A model generated the notes under the pieces. That model was given only the letters and a program-made list of their open reading frames with translations, was not told the DNA's origin and searched no databases. Below are positions 18,500-27,399 of a stretch of 64,000 nt of DNA, piece after piece. The translations under genes were made by a program, and so were the position numbers. Within the stretch, counting starts at the first letter, position 1. Every line of letters begins with the position of its first letter. Source of the stretch: Gammaproteobacteria bacterium RIFCSPHIGHO2_12_FULL_35_23 (GTDB lineage: Bacteria > Pseudomonadota > Gammaproteobacteria > UBA12402); contig MGXT01000027.1 of assembly GCA_001801465.1 (NCBI GenBank), positions 1 through 64,000 on the forward strand, written 5' to 3'.

Positions 18500-19408
18500 T
18501 TAGCTGCCGAATTCTCTCCTTGCCGCTCTTCTTTCAGTAAGAGAAGCGCTAACCAAAAACTCTCTGACTGTTGCTTGAAACGCCTCAGGCACATCCTTGG
18601 CAATGGAGTGGGCTGCGCTACTAAAAATCACCATCGTTGAATGGGGAATGGCTCGCTGCATAGTCATTGCTAAAGAACTAGGCGTTATCCAGTCATGTTT
18701 TCCAGCCATTATTAATGTAGGACATTCTATCTCAGCCAGCCTAGGAGTAAAATCAAATCTTCCATATTCAGTTCGCAGCGCAGCATTAAGAATTTGAAAA
18801 TTACATGGAAAATCATAGGGGTTAGCAGTTTTTTTGACAACTTTTCGAGAATATAATGGTCCTAATTCTCGAAAGTAATCTGTCACTGTAATGCGACTAA
18901 ATTTGCCAGGCCATAAATAGCTTTGACACATTCGTCGTTGAGATTTATCCCCGCGCTCTGTGAGTTCCATTCTTGCTAACTCAAAAAAATGATAGCTCGG
19001 GGCACAAGAAACTAAAATTAATTGTGTCACTAACTCTGGATGCTGAATAGTAAACCCTAAAGCGGCCATGCCTCCATACGAAGTTCCATATAAAATAAAT
19101 TTAGAAAATCCAAGCTCCATCCCCAGTGATCTGGTTAAACAATACGCATCTTCAATATAGCCCTCAAGCGTATAGCAATCTTCATCCCCCTGCGCTGGTG
19201 TCTCCCCACAACCTCTTGGATCAAAAAAAAGAATATTGACGCTATTAACTAAAAAACTTATCTGAGCTTCATATAAGGCCAATCCAAAACCAGGCCCACC
19301 CGGAAAAACTACTAAAGTTGGCTTACTAAATCGATCCTCTTCAAAAACATATTTATAATGAAACGAAATCCTATTAGCTTCAATAAAACCCTCTAGCGAT
19401 TCACCCAT
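18500..19408 (-). CDS. Alpha/beta hydrolase, proline-iminopeptidase-like
   Basis: 302 residues. Oxyanion motif 'VVFPGGPGFG' (Pip family: HGGPG), strand 'ILFFDPRGCGETPA', nucleophile elbow GTSYGG with the catalytic Ser, Asp in 'MAGKHDWITP' and His in 'SSAAHSIAKDVPEAF'. The fold and triad are clear, but the substrate (peptide, ester or amide) is not. A second, more canonical iminopeptidase is encoded at 54550-55509. Starts 22 bases after the stop of the 878-residue protein and is followed 19 bases later by the MATE-like gene, so it appears co-transcribed with both. Confidence 0.8.
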   Translation of the reverse strand: MGESLEGFIEANRISFHYKYVFEEDRFSKPTLVVFPGGPGFGLALYEAQISFLVNSVNILFFDPRGCGETPAQGDEDCYTLEGYIEDAYCLTRSLGMELGFSKFILYGTSYGGMAALGFTIQHPELVTQLILVSCAPSYHFFELARMELTERGDKSQRRMCQSYLWPGKFSRITVTDYFRELGPLYSRKVVKKTANPYDFPCNFQILNAALRTEYGRFDFTPRLAEIECPTLIMAGKHDWITPSSLAMTMQRAIPHSTMVIFSSAAHSIAKDVPEAFQATVREFLVSASLTERRAARREFGS

Positions 19409-19430
19409 AGTCTCTATCCATTGAAAAAAT

Positions 19431-22067
19431 CTATGTCATGCCCGCCAAACGCGGTCTTGGCGTTCTAACAGGAGAGCTCTCTCTTTCTTGACTCAGACCT
19501 TCAACTGTCCAAGCTCTTTTTATTGTCGGCCCTGATAAACCTTCTACCCCTGGTCTTTCTTGTCTATCTGTCAAGGTACATCTTCTTAATTCTCGTAAAG
19601 TTTGCATATTATAAACACTAGTACGTCCTGCAGCTCGGCCCCTAGTAGAACCAGACATATCCGTTGACCCACTAATAGACATTAAATAAGGAACCGTTTT
19701 ATTATGGACATAGTGATGGCCTGCTTGATGTAATATTGTCAATAATAGTTCATTGACCAAATTTTTTTGTTTAGCTTGATCACTCACCAAGCTTTGATAA
19801 AAATCCCGTAAATACTCTAAGTTTTTGGCATGTGCTTCTAAAGCTGCTGATGTAATCTCATTATCGAAATCAACTGGTAACCCACCAGACATAGTAATAC
19901 CTGCTCCTACTACAACCACTGCAGCCGTAGCAACACTTTCACCCATAGTAACTTCTTTGATAGTTTTACGTAGCACGGAACGTAAATTATTTTTAGCTCT
20001 TTCAATACCCACACATTGTTTATGGGTAAAAGCTATTTCTCCAGCGATACTATCAAAAAATAATTCTTTAACAATTGCATAAATATCTTTTTCTTCCATT
20101 TCTCGAATAAATTCTTCCAAAGAAAATCGAGGTGTACTATCAGTTTCTGGTGTTAATCGAACTCGTTGATCGACAATAAATTCGACCAATGTTTGTGCCT
20201 TAGTTTTTTTACTTAAAATTTCAGCGGGTGTGCCACGAGCAAAAATAACCGCTAATTCCATACTCATGCTAAAGTTGGCTACGATAGTGGCTAAAAAAGC
20301 TTGCTGATCAATACCTAAAGCATACTCTCCCCTATAATAAGAAGTAAATCTACTATCATTAAAAAACTCATCGAGTACCAAAGAAAAGGGCAAAGATAAA
20401 GCTACCCTCCCTGCTCCACTTGCAGCTGCCGCAGCTGCTATCGCACCAGGCAACTCAAATCTCTCTGGGGCCATTGGCACACTCATTGTTTTTCTTACTA
20501 AGGGCAGTGTGCTTGCTAAAGGATCTTGATATTGCTTCGCCATCACCTCAAAACATGCGACTGGACTTTTATCGCAAACACCAATAATAAGCATCATCAC
20601 ATTGACAGCCTGCACAAAAAGGTTGGCTCTAATTTCAGATAGCTGTAAAGTAGGCACCTCAACCAGTACTTCCTCTGCTGCTAAAAAGAGCTCTGCGCCA
20701 TCGGTATTATAACGATCACCAAATACCATTGTCGTTCCTACCACAATCATGCGATGAGCAATAAACTCAATTATATCGATAATTTTCTTAATGTCTGATA
20801 AAGAAACTCCTTTGGATAATAAAGTAAATTCAAGGCCTCGCCTTCTTTCAGAAAATTTTGCCATTATAAATTTAACCGTTAGCTGCTCATTAGTCTCTGC
20901 AGCGTCTCCTAATTGCTGCTCTAAATCATGAAACTCAGCCAAAAATCCTGCTAAAGCTCGTAACAGCACATCGCTCATATAACCTGGTAAAAGTCTATCC
21001 ATCATAGATAAAGACCGAATCATAACCTCAGCAGAATGCGGCAAAGAATGATGTAATAGTAATTTCTTTAATTTATCTGGGCTTTGAATTTGATTACGCA
21101 CAGTAATTTCTGCAAGCTCTGCATGCCCTCTATGTGAAATATCACCTATAACCGTAACAAGGCTTTCTTTAGTAATCACTTTCGCTGTTAAAATATCATC
21201 AATTGTCTTTAAATTTAGAAAAGCAGCTCTTTCTCGCTGCATAATTAATGCTGCTGCCATATCATCAATGTGGGCTGCATTAAAAAACAATCCATTACCA
21301 GCTAACTCTACTATTTTGTCAACTAAGTTATCATAATGAGATTTTGATACAACCGCACCAGCTCCTGCTGCAAAAGCTGCAGCCGAAGCCTCATGCAAAG
21401 GAACATTTTCTTGAATTCGTAATTCAGCAAAGAACGCTAGCGTTTTAGGTTTTAAAACCCATGCTTTACCAGTCCGAGTATTGATATCGCGCTGTATAAA
21501 ATCCAAATCAGCAAGAAGTGTAATTTTTCTGATAGCTTCTGTCTCACTTACTTCGCATAAATATTTTAGCAATAAAGAATTCAAGTAATGTTTATTACCT
21601 GTCATCGCAAAAACTTTAATTGCCATGTTGTAATAACTTATATTATCTCGTTGTAAAACTAATAAATTTTCTAGTATTTCTTGATCAAATTGTAAAGCTG
21701 CCAAGCCTTTTTTTGAAAACTCTTCGCTATCTGCGTTACGCCAAAATTCTAAAATAATCACAAGATATTCCTGCTTCATTCTAGCAAGATAACTTTTAAA
21801 ACTAACAGCAGCCGAGTCATCCTCTTCAACTTTAAGCTGAAGCTCACTAAGTAATATAAGTATATGGCGAAATAAAGAAGGCGTTAGACATGGCTTTAAA
21901 GAATACAGCTTAGCTAAAAAAGACCTAGCAAGTTTTTCAAGAAAACCAATTTGTGTTGAATCTAGTGCATGACCTGCAATAAGCGTTTGAATTAGCTCTG
22001 CTCTCTCTAATGCTCGATAAGGATTACCTTCAATCTGCACCAATATTTTAGAAGAACCACACCCCAT
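19431..22067 (-). CDS. Putative effector with N-myristoylation signal (878 aa, unknown function)
   Basis: I recognise no enzymatic domain. The protein starts MGCGSSKI: Gly2, Ser6 and Lys7 fit the eukaryotic N-myristoyltransferase consensus and Cys3 is a typical palmitoylation partner. The start is well supported (AGAGAG 7 bases upstream), so the motif is truly N-terminal. The body is mostly alpha-helical, with Ala/Gly-rich segments (HEASAAAFAAGAGAVV and GAIAAAAAASGAG). The last 60 residues are Ser/Arg/Pro-rich and probably disordered (SPVRTPRPRLAGMT at the end). There is no signal peptide or clear membrane helix. It heads a six-gene operon. Best guess is a translocated effector acting at host membranes; this is inference. 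Confidence 0.6.
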   Translation of the reverse strand: MGCGSSKILVQIEGNPYRALERAELIQTLIAGHALDSTQIGFLEKLARSFLAKLYSLKPCLTPSLFRHILILLSELQLKVEEDDSAAVSFKSYLARMKQEYLVIILEFWRNADSEEFSKKGLAALQFDQEILENLLVLQRDNISYYNMAIKVFAMTGNKHYLNSLLLKYLCEVSETEAIRKITLLADLDFIQRDINTRTGKAWVLKPKTLAFFAELRIQENVPLHEASAAAFAAGAGAVVSKSHYDNLVDKIVELAGNGLFFNAAHIDDMAAALIMQRERAAFLNLKTIDDILTAKVITKESLVTVIGDISHRGHAELAEITVRNQIQSPDKLKKLLLHHSLPHSAEVMIRSLSMMDRLLPGYMSDVLLRALAGFLAEFHDLEQQLGDAAETNEQLTVKFIMAKFSERRRGLEFTLLSKGVSLSDIKKIIDIIEFIAHRMIVVGTTMVFGDRYNTDGAELFLAAEEVLVEVPTLQLSEIRANLFVQAVNVMMLIIGVCDKSPVACFEVMAKQYQDPLASTLPLVRKTMSVPMAPERFELPGAIAAAAAASGAGRVALSLPFSLVLDEFFNDSRFTSYYRGEYALGIDQQAFLATIVANFSMSMELAVIFARGTPAEILSKKTKAQTLVEFIVDQRVRLTPETDSTPRFSLEEFIREMEEKDIYAIVKELFFDSIAGEIAFTHKQCVGIERAKNNLRSVLRKTIKEVTMGESVATAAVVVVGAGITMSGGLPVDFDNEITSAALEAHAKNLEYLRDFYQSLVSDQAKQKNLVNELLLTILHQAGHHYVHNKTVPYLMSISGSTDMSGSTRGRAAGRTSVYNMQTLRELRRCTLTDRQERPGVEGLSGPTIKRAWTVEGLSQERESSPVRTPRPRLAGMT

Positions 22068-22323
22068 AGTACTACTCTCTTATAATTATTGTTAATTAAT
22101 TGAAAAAAATTAATAAAATGAAATGGTTAGACCTATCATTTTTTAACAGTTATCAATCTTAAACTATCCCCTCTTTATTCTTGTTCTTTGTTTTTAGGAT
22201 AAAGAAGTGTGTTTTGGCAAAATATTATACACACCTTATTCTTAAAAACAATGATAGTTTCAAAAAAATAAGTTACTCTTTTGAAAGCCGATTTAATCTT
22301 TTAGCAAGGAGACTAGTAACACC

Positions 22324-22479
22324 ATGATGGTATTTGTATTTATTTTATTAACTATTACCACGCTTTTGGCATGGCTAGGGTTACGCAAACTCTCCTTGTT
22401 GCTTTTTATTATAACATTACTTCTTGCCGTCCTTGTTTTTGGCCACAATATTACAGATAAACTTAATCTGCAATTATAA
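22324..22479 (+). CDS. Small hydrophobic membrane protein (DUF5993-like) upstream of dsbB
   Basis: 51 residues, MMVFVFILLTITTLLAWLGL..., ending DKLNLQL. Two membrane segments separated by a basic RKLS turn. AAGGAG (22306-22311) is the ribosome site, somewhat distant (12 bases) from the first ATG. The gene ends 15 bases before dsbB on the same strand. Small proteins of this shape are found before dsbB-like genes in Legionella relatives, from my recollection; a role in thiol oxidation is therefore only suggested by position. Confidence 0.6.
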   Translation: MMVFVFILLTITTLLAWLGLRKLSLLLFIITLLLAVLVFGHNITDKLNLQL

Positions 22480-22494
22480 GAAGGGATCCTAAAA

Positions 22495-23046
22495 ATGAAA
22501 GCTTTTCTCATAAAAAATGCAGTTAACTTGTTAAATACCCTAGAATTAATCGCCTTAATTATCGTTTTTTTTGCTACTTTTTCATTTCAATTTATTTGGC
22601 TAGAACTTCCTTGTCCCTTATGTTTATTACAACGTATAGGTACTTTAGCTATTTGTATAGGTTTTTTGTTGAACTTACGCTTTGGTTTAAGACCGAGCCA
22701 TTACGGCCTTATTCTACTGAGCGCGTTGTTTACAGCTTTGGTAGCTTTGCGTCAAATTGCTCTTCACGTGGTACCCGGGACAGGCAGCTACGGACCAGCT
22801 ATTTTTGGCTTACATATGTATACCTGGTCTTTTATTATTGCGATGTTAGTCATTATTGGTACCGTTATTTTATTAAGTTTTGACCGCCAATATTTTCCTA
22901 GCTTTAGACAAAGCATTTATTGGAAATATCTAGTTAATATATTTTTTAGTATTATAATAATAATTTGTCTGATTAATGTTATCTCAACGTATAAAGAATG
23001 CGGCTTGCAACAGTGCCCTGAAAATCCAACCCATTACTTGTATTAA
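22495..23046 (+). CDS. dsbB: DsbB-like disulfide bond formation protein (variant)
   Basis: 183 residues. Inner-membrane quinone reductase that reoxidises DsbA. The first periplasmic loop carries the CPLC motif followed by LLQRIG, as in DsbB. The second loop, where E. coli DsbB has its other Cys pair, has none (VVPGTGSYGPAIFGLHMYTW). Instead an additional fifth helix (about 140-160) is followed by a C-terminal tail with ECGLQQCP that would lie in the periplasm. So the second redox pair appears relocated to the tail. Good ribosome site AAGGGA. Co-directional with the small upstream membrane protein. Confidence 0.82.
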   Translation: MKAFLIKNAVNLLNTLELIALIIVFFATFSFQFIWLELPCPLCLLQRIGTLAICIGFLLNLRFGLRPSHYGLILLSALFTALVALRQIALHVVPGTGSYGPAIFGLHMYTWSFIIAMLVIIGTVILLSFDRQYFPSFRQSIYWKYLVNIFFSIIIIICLINVISTYKECGLQQCPENPTHYLY

Positions 23047-23234
23047 TCAGGATAATTTTTGCTTGACTAAATAATTAGCACGCTACATAATTCATTTTTT
23101 TAGGAGACAGACATGTTAATTACTCTTTCAGATAACAAGTAATTAGCATTAGCCTTAGTTTTAGCGCCTACTTAATTGCCTGAACCAAGCTAATGTGATG
23201 AGATGTAAGACATTAAATATTAGCAGGCAACCCT

Positions 23235-24590
23235 ATGACAACCTCTACTTTAACCATTATCAAAAAAACCTGGCAATTAGCCTTTGCACTAAGCTTATCC
23301 CGTTTGTTTAATATGATTACGGGATTTGTAGGGACTTTAATGATAGCTAGGTTAGGACATAATGTTTTAGCCGCTAGCGCTTTAATCTCCTCCACCCAAG
23401 CTACGTTATTTTTAATTAGCATCTCGATGCTATTTTCTATTGGTGTTGTCATTGGCCATGCTTATGGAGGTAAACGCTATGAAGAAATAGGCAGTGTCTT
23501 CCAACAAGGTTTATTATTAGCTACTTTAATTTGTATCCCTGTCATTATTATTCAATGTAACATTGGTTCAATTTTAATAGCCTGTGGCCAAAATCCGCAA
23601 GTTGCTGCTATCAATGCTCATTATTTTCGCGCTTATTCTTTTGCAATCCCAGCTTTTTTATGGATGATTTCATGTCAGCAATTTGTTCTAGCTGTCAACA
23701 AACAACGGTTTGTGCTCTTCATGAGTGTTGTCACATTAATTATTTCCGTTACGCTCTCTTATTCTTTAGTATATGGCCATTTTGGCCTACCACGTTTAGG
23801 TGTTACAGGACTAGCGCTAGCCTATAGCATACAAGGCTGGGCTGCTTTATTAGCTTATTTAGCATTTTGTTATTGGAATAAAGAGTTTAAAGAATATAAA
23901 CTTTTTCAATGGCGATTTCGTCAAAATTTTCATTTACTCAAAAAGATTTTTTCAATTGGCTGGCCAATTACTTTACAATTTGCTGGTGATTTATTATCTT
24001 TTTTTGTAACAACGCTGATGATAGGTTGGCTAGGAACCAATGAGCTAGCTGCACAACAAATTGTTACTCAATATTTTTTACTATTAGTAGTACCCATTTT
24101 TGCCATTTCACAAGCTAGTGCCATTTTAGTTGGTCAAGCGCGTGGGGCTGGTGCTATTCACGAAATTAAACGCTATGGTAGCACTACTTTATTAATTGGT
24201 TTAACTTTCAGTTTAATTGCTATTACTTTGTTTATCTTTTTCCCACATACTTTAATACGACTCTATTTAGGTCAGGGTCAAGAACTGAATCTTACTATGC
24301 AACACTTAGCCAGTATTATTTTTATTTTAACAGGCTTGCGTTTATTCTTTGATGCCGCCCTGGAGATAAAAACTGGTAGTTTAAGAGGGCTTTATGACAC
24401 TAAATTCCCCATGGTTACGGGCTTAATTTTAACTTGGCTTATTACCATCCCTTTGTGTTATCTGTTTGGTTTTTATTATCACTGGGGACTGATTGGTATT
24501 ACTAGCGCAAGTATTGTAGGCACTATTCTTGCAGCAACAATTATCTATATACGCTGGCTATGGCAATGTAATAAATTTATTAATACCTAA
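23235..24590 (+). CDS. norM: MATE-family multidrug efflux pump
   Basis: 451 residues, 12 hydrophobic segments in two halves; helix-1 region 'LALSLSRLFNMITGFVGTLMIARLGHNVLAASALI' and second-half counterpart 'IGWPITLQFAGDLLSFFVTTLMIGWLGTNELAAQQI' show the internal repeat typical of NorM. Na+- or H+-driven export of cationic compounds. The upstream gap (23047-23234) contains an 8-codon ORF with a good SD (ATG at 23113) that could be a leader but is unproven. Convergent with recG. Confidence 0.85.
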   Translation: MTTSTLTIIKKTWQLAFALSLSRLFNMITGFVGTLMIARLGHNVLAASALISSTQATLFLISISMLFSIGVVIGHAYGGKRYEEIGSVFQQGLLLATLICIPVIIIQCNIGSILIACGQNPQVAAINAHYFRAYSFAIPAFLWMISCQQFVLAVNKQRFVLFMSVVTLIISVTLSYSLVYGHFGLPRLGVTGLALAYSIQGWAALLAYLAFCYWNKEFKEYKLFQWRFRQNFHLLKKIFSIGWPITLQFAGDLLSFFVTTLMIGWLGTNELAAQQIVTQYFLLLVVPIFAISQASAILVGQARGAGAIHEIKRYGSTTLLIGLTFSLIAITLFIFFPHTLIRLYLGQGQELNLTMQHLASIIFILTGLRLFFDAALEIKTGSLRGLYDTKFPMVTGLILTWLITIPLCYLFGFYYHWGLIGITSASIVGTILAATIIYIRWLWQCNKFINT

Positions 24591-24628
24591 AGTGCTAGAT
24601 ATTTTTAATAAGCAATAAAAATAATAAA

Positions 24629-26725
24629 TCAGACTTGACCATAACACTGGGCTTTTCCTAACCAGCGTTGAATTAATGGCTTTACAATGGCAGCATGTTT
24701 TGCAGTGAGCACTTTGGCTATTTGCTGTACTTGTGGTAATAGGTTTTGATCTCGCAGTAAATCAGCAACTTGAAAATCTATCTCTCCTGTTTGTTTAGTA
24801 CCCAAGACCTCGCCTGGTCCCCTAAGCTCTAAATCTTTTTGCGCTATTAAAAATCCATCATTAGTTTGTTTCATGATGGCTAGTCTTTCTTTAGCATTGT
24901 GTGATAAAGGCATTTGAAATAGTAACACACAGTGACTAGCCTCTTCTCCCCGCCCTACTCGACCTCGCAATTGATGCAATTGCGCCAAACCTAAGCGCTC
25001 TGCATTTTCGATAATCATTAAGCTTGCGTTAGGTACATCTACACCCACTTCTATTACTGTTGTAGCAACTAACAAATGATAATCACCTTTTTTAAAAGCC
25101 TGCATAATAACTTCTTTTTCTTTAGCTTTTAACCGTCCATGAATTAAAGCAATACGAAGCTCAGGTAAAGCTTGTGTTAAATTTTCATAAGTTTTTTCAG
25201 CCGCTTGACATTGCAACACTTCAGATTCTTCTATTAAAGTACAAACCCAATAAACCTGTCTACCACTTTGACAGACAACCTGAATTCTTTTAATTACTTC
25301 CTCACGCCGATTATTATCAATAATTACTGTTGTTACTGGTTTTCGACCAGGTGGTAGTTCATTAATGACTGACTGATCTAAATCTGCATAAGCACACATC
25401 GCTAAGGTTCTAGGAATAGGTGTTGCCGTCATAATTAATTGATGGGGTACTAATCCATCTAGCACTCCTTTTTCTTTTAATGCCAAACGTTGATGGACAC
25501 CAAAACGATGCTGTTCATCCACTACAATAAGAGCTAGTTGTGAAAATACGACTTCTTTTTGAAATAAGGCATGCGTGCCGATAATAACTTGTACCTCGTT
25601 TGTCGCTATTGCTGTTAATATTTCGGTTCTTGCTTTACCTTTTATCTGTGAGGTTAGCCAAGCGATTTTAATCCCTAATGGCTCTAGCCATTGTTTAAAA
25701 TTTTTTAAATGCTGTTCTGCTAATAGTTCAGTGGGTGCCATGACCGCCGCTTGATAGCCTGCTGAAATCGCCTGCAAAACAGCCATTGCTGCAACCACTG
25801 TTTTTCCAGAACCAACATCGCCTTGTACTAACCGTAACATAGGAACTGGTTTTTCAAGGTCATTCATGATTTCTTTCACCACACGTTCCTGAGCTCGTGT
25901 TAACTTAAATGGCAGGTTTTCTAATAGTTTCACTTTAAACTGTTTAAAGTCTAATAACGCTGGCGCAGCATGTTGTTGTAAAGTAGCTCTTAATACTTGC
26001 AAACTTAACTGATGCGCCAATAATTCTTCAAATGCCAAACGTTGCTGACAAGGATGATTTGCTTTTTTTAAATCTACTAAGGAAACATTTAAGGGTGGCC
26101 GATGCACATACTGTAACGCTTGTTTCAAAGTAGGAAATTTTAGCTGCTGCAATAGTTCTGCAGGCAGTAATTCTTGCAGCTGTCTTTCTTGAGCTAACAA
26201 ACTAAGAACCTGATCAGTTAATTGACGCCAAGCCGTTTGCCCTATGCCTTCTGTAGTAGGATAAACGGGGGTTAAGGTTTGGGCGAGAGGAGGAAAATCT
26301 GCTTCTGTTCCTATCTGATATTCCGGATGAATCATTTCCAGCCCTTGATTGCTCAAGCGTACTTCGCCATAACAACGAACTTTTTTACCTGTTAGCCAAT
26401 GCTGTCGCTGTGCATTGGAAAAATGAAAAAATCGCAAATTTAAATAACCTGTACTATCTTTAACCTGACAAATCATGCTAACCCGATGCTTACGAATAAT
26501 ACTAGTATTAATAATTTCTGCTTCTATCAAAGCTGACTGACTTGGCTGTAGCTGTCTAATAGGCGTTAGATGAGAACGATCTTCATAACGAAAGGGTAAG
26601 TGAAATAATATATCTTGCCCAGAATAAATACCCAGTTTTGCCAGCTTCACAGCCATACGAGGGCCAACCCCTTTAAGATATTGACAATTTATCTCAGCAA
26701 GCATTGGGCGTTCAATATTTATCAA
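24629..26725 (-). CDS. recG: ATP-dependent DNA helicase RecG
   Basis: 698 residues, full length. Unwinds and reverses branched DNA (forks, Holliday junctions). N-terminal wedge/OB domain begins after 'YLKGVGPRMAVKLAKLGI'. Helicase motifs: Walker A GDVGSGKT, the preceding Q-like region 'KLTRAQERV', DEQH box, 'MTATPIPRTLA', and the C-terminal 'RGRVGRGEEASHCVL' and 'LELRGPGEVLGTKQTG' segments. A TTG start at 26725 has AGGAG 6 bases upstream; the next in-frame ATG (26704) has none, so TTG is preferred. Apparently monocistronic. Confidence 0.95.
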   Translation of the reverse strand: MINIERPMLAEINCQYLKGVGPRMAVKLAKLGIYSGQDILFHLPFRYEDRSHLTPIRQLQPSQSALIEAEIINTSIIRKHRVSMICQVKDSTGYLNLRFFHFSNAQRQHWLTGKKVRCYGEVRLSNQGLEMIHPEYQIGTEADFPPLAQTLTPVYPTTEGIGQTAWRQLTDQVLSLLAQERQLQELLPAELLQQLKFPTLKQALQYVHRPPLNVSLVDLKKANHPCQQRLAFEELLAHQLSLQVLRATLQQHAAPALLDFKQFKVKLLENLPFKLTRAQERVVKEIMNDLEKPVPMLRLVQGDVGSGKTVVAAMAVLQAISAGYQAAVMAPTELLAEQHLKNFKQWLEPLGIKIAWLTSQIKGKARTEILTAIATNEVQVIIGTHALFQKEVVFSQLALIVVDEQHRFGVHQRLALKEKGVLDGLVPHQLIMTATPIPRTLAMCAYADLDQSVINELPPGRKPVTTVIIDNNRREEVIKRIQVVCQSGRQVYWVCTLIEESEVLQCQAAEKTYENLTQALPELRIALIHGRLKAKEKEVIMQAFKKGDYHLLVATTVIEVGVDVPNASLMIIENAERLGLAQLHQLRGRVGRGEEASHCVLLFQMPLSHNAKERLAIMKQTNDGFLIAQKDLELRGPGEVLGTKQTGEIDFQVADLLRDQNLLPQVQQIAKVLTAKHAAIVKPLIQRWLGKAQCYGQV

Positions 26726-26853
26726 AGCAAACTCCTCGTTGACGCCCCAAGCGTAACGAGGTTTGCATGAAGAATCAAGAAATTATCTTTATATAAGTAA
26801 ACCCCTCCTATAAGCCTAAAATTTAATAAACATTGCCTTATTCTCAAAGCTTA

Positions 26854-27216
26854 TCAAACTCTGGTCCTCAATCGCTCTGCTGCAAAATATTGTTCAGCAG
26901 AGGGATTAATCGACACTCGATATCTTCCTAAACCTCTTTTTATTGCAGCTTCATAAATCTCTCTTTTCAGTGGTTCTGTAGCAAAAAAAATAAAATTAAG
27001 TGCACTAGCAAGACAACTCCTTGACTCTAAAAGTTTCTGACTAGCGGCAACCCGCCAAAAACCACTTTTATGAAGCAAGGTATGATCCGTTTTTACCTGT
27101 GCCAAAATTTTTTGGTATAAATTAAAATAATACTGCGGAATATTTAACCTTTGCGATCTTCCTACACTTACTCTTTCTTCCTCTAAAAGCTCTTCTATCG
27201 GTCGACGTCTTGGCAT
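26854..27216 (-). CDS. Hypothetical protein, PmrA-box-linked effector candidate
   Basis: 120 residues, not recognised. Basic (MPRRRPIEELLEEERVSVG...), with a helical middle and an Arg-rich end (YFAAERLRTRV). No signal peptide or membrane helix. AGAGGAT precedes the ATG. It is divergent from the ankyrin-protein gene, and the intergenic region holds a PmrA-like repeat for each direction. Candidate host-interaction protein by context only. Confidence 0.55.
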   Translation of the reverse strand: MPRRRPIEELLEEERVSVGRSQRLNIPQYYFNLYQKILAQVKTDHTLLHKSGFWRVAASQKLLESRSCLASALNFIFFATEPLKREIYEAAIKRGLGRYRVSINPSAEQYFAAERLRTRV

Positions 27217-27265
27217 AGTTTGATCCTCTTATTGTTAATTCAACAACCATATTAATTCAATTAAC

Positions 27266-27282
27266 CTTAACTATTTATTAAG
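27266..27282 (-). promoter_or_regulatory. PmrA-box-like direct repeat (toward the 26854-27216 gene)
   Basis: Read on the minus strand: CTTAAT-AAATA-GTTAAG, two TTAA-centred half-sites 11 bases apart as in the (C/T)TTAA(G/T)-N5-(C/T)TTAA(G/T) PmrA consensus, with one mismatch (G at the first base of half-site 2). About 50 bases upstream of the start codon. Confidence 0.45.
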
Positions 27283-27331
27283 AAAATCCATAAGTAATAA
27301 ATCCCTGATTGTTTTTAAATTTGCTTAATGT

Positions 27332-27348
27332 CTTAATTTTCTGTTAAG
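27332..27348 (+). promoter_or_regulatory. PmrA-box-like direct repeat (toward the ankyrin gene)
   Basis: CTTAAT-TTTCT-GTTAAG, with half-sites 11 bases apart and the same single deviation as the divergent site. It lies 51 bases upstream of the ankyrin-protein ATG, with AT-rich -10 candidates (TTTAAT, TAATAA) following. Confidence 0.45.
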
Positions 27349-27399
27349 GTTTAACTGTTATTTAATAATTTATTTTTAAAAAATAAAAATGAGGAAACT

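Noticed and set aside
18481..18603. Upstream extension of the MATE-like transporter frame
   Set aside because: It overlaps the hydrolase 3' end, encodes no membrane-protein-like sequence, and the downstream ATG has a proper ribosome site.
22130..22175. TTTAAG and GTTAAA upstream of the myristoylation-motif gene as a PmrA box
   Set aside because: Half-sites are separated by 10 bases rather than 5.
23113..23139. Eight-codon ORF with a good Shine-Dalgarno upstream of the MATE gene, a possible leader peptide
   Set aside because: No repeated diagnostic codons and no convincing alternative hairpins or T-run between it and the MATE start; too little to call attenuation.
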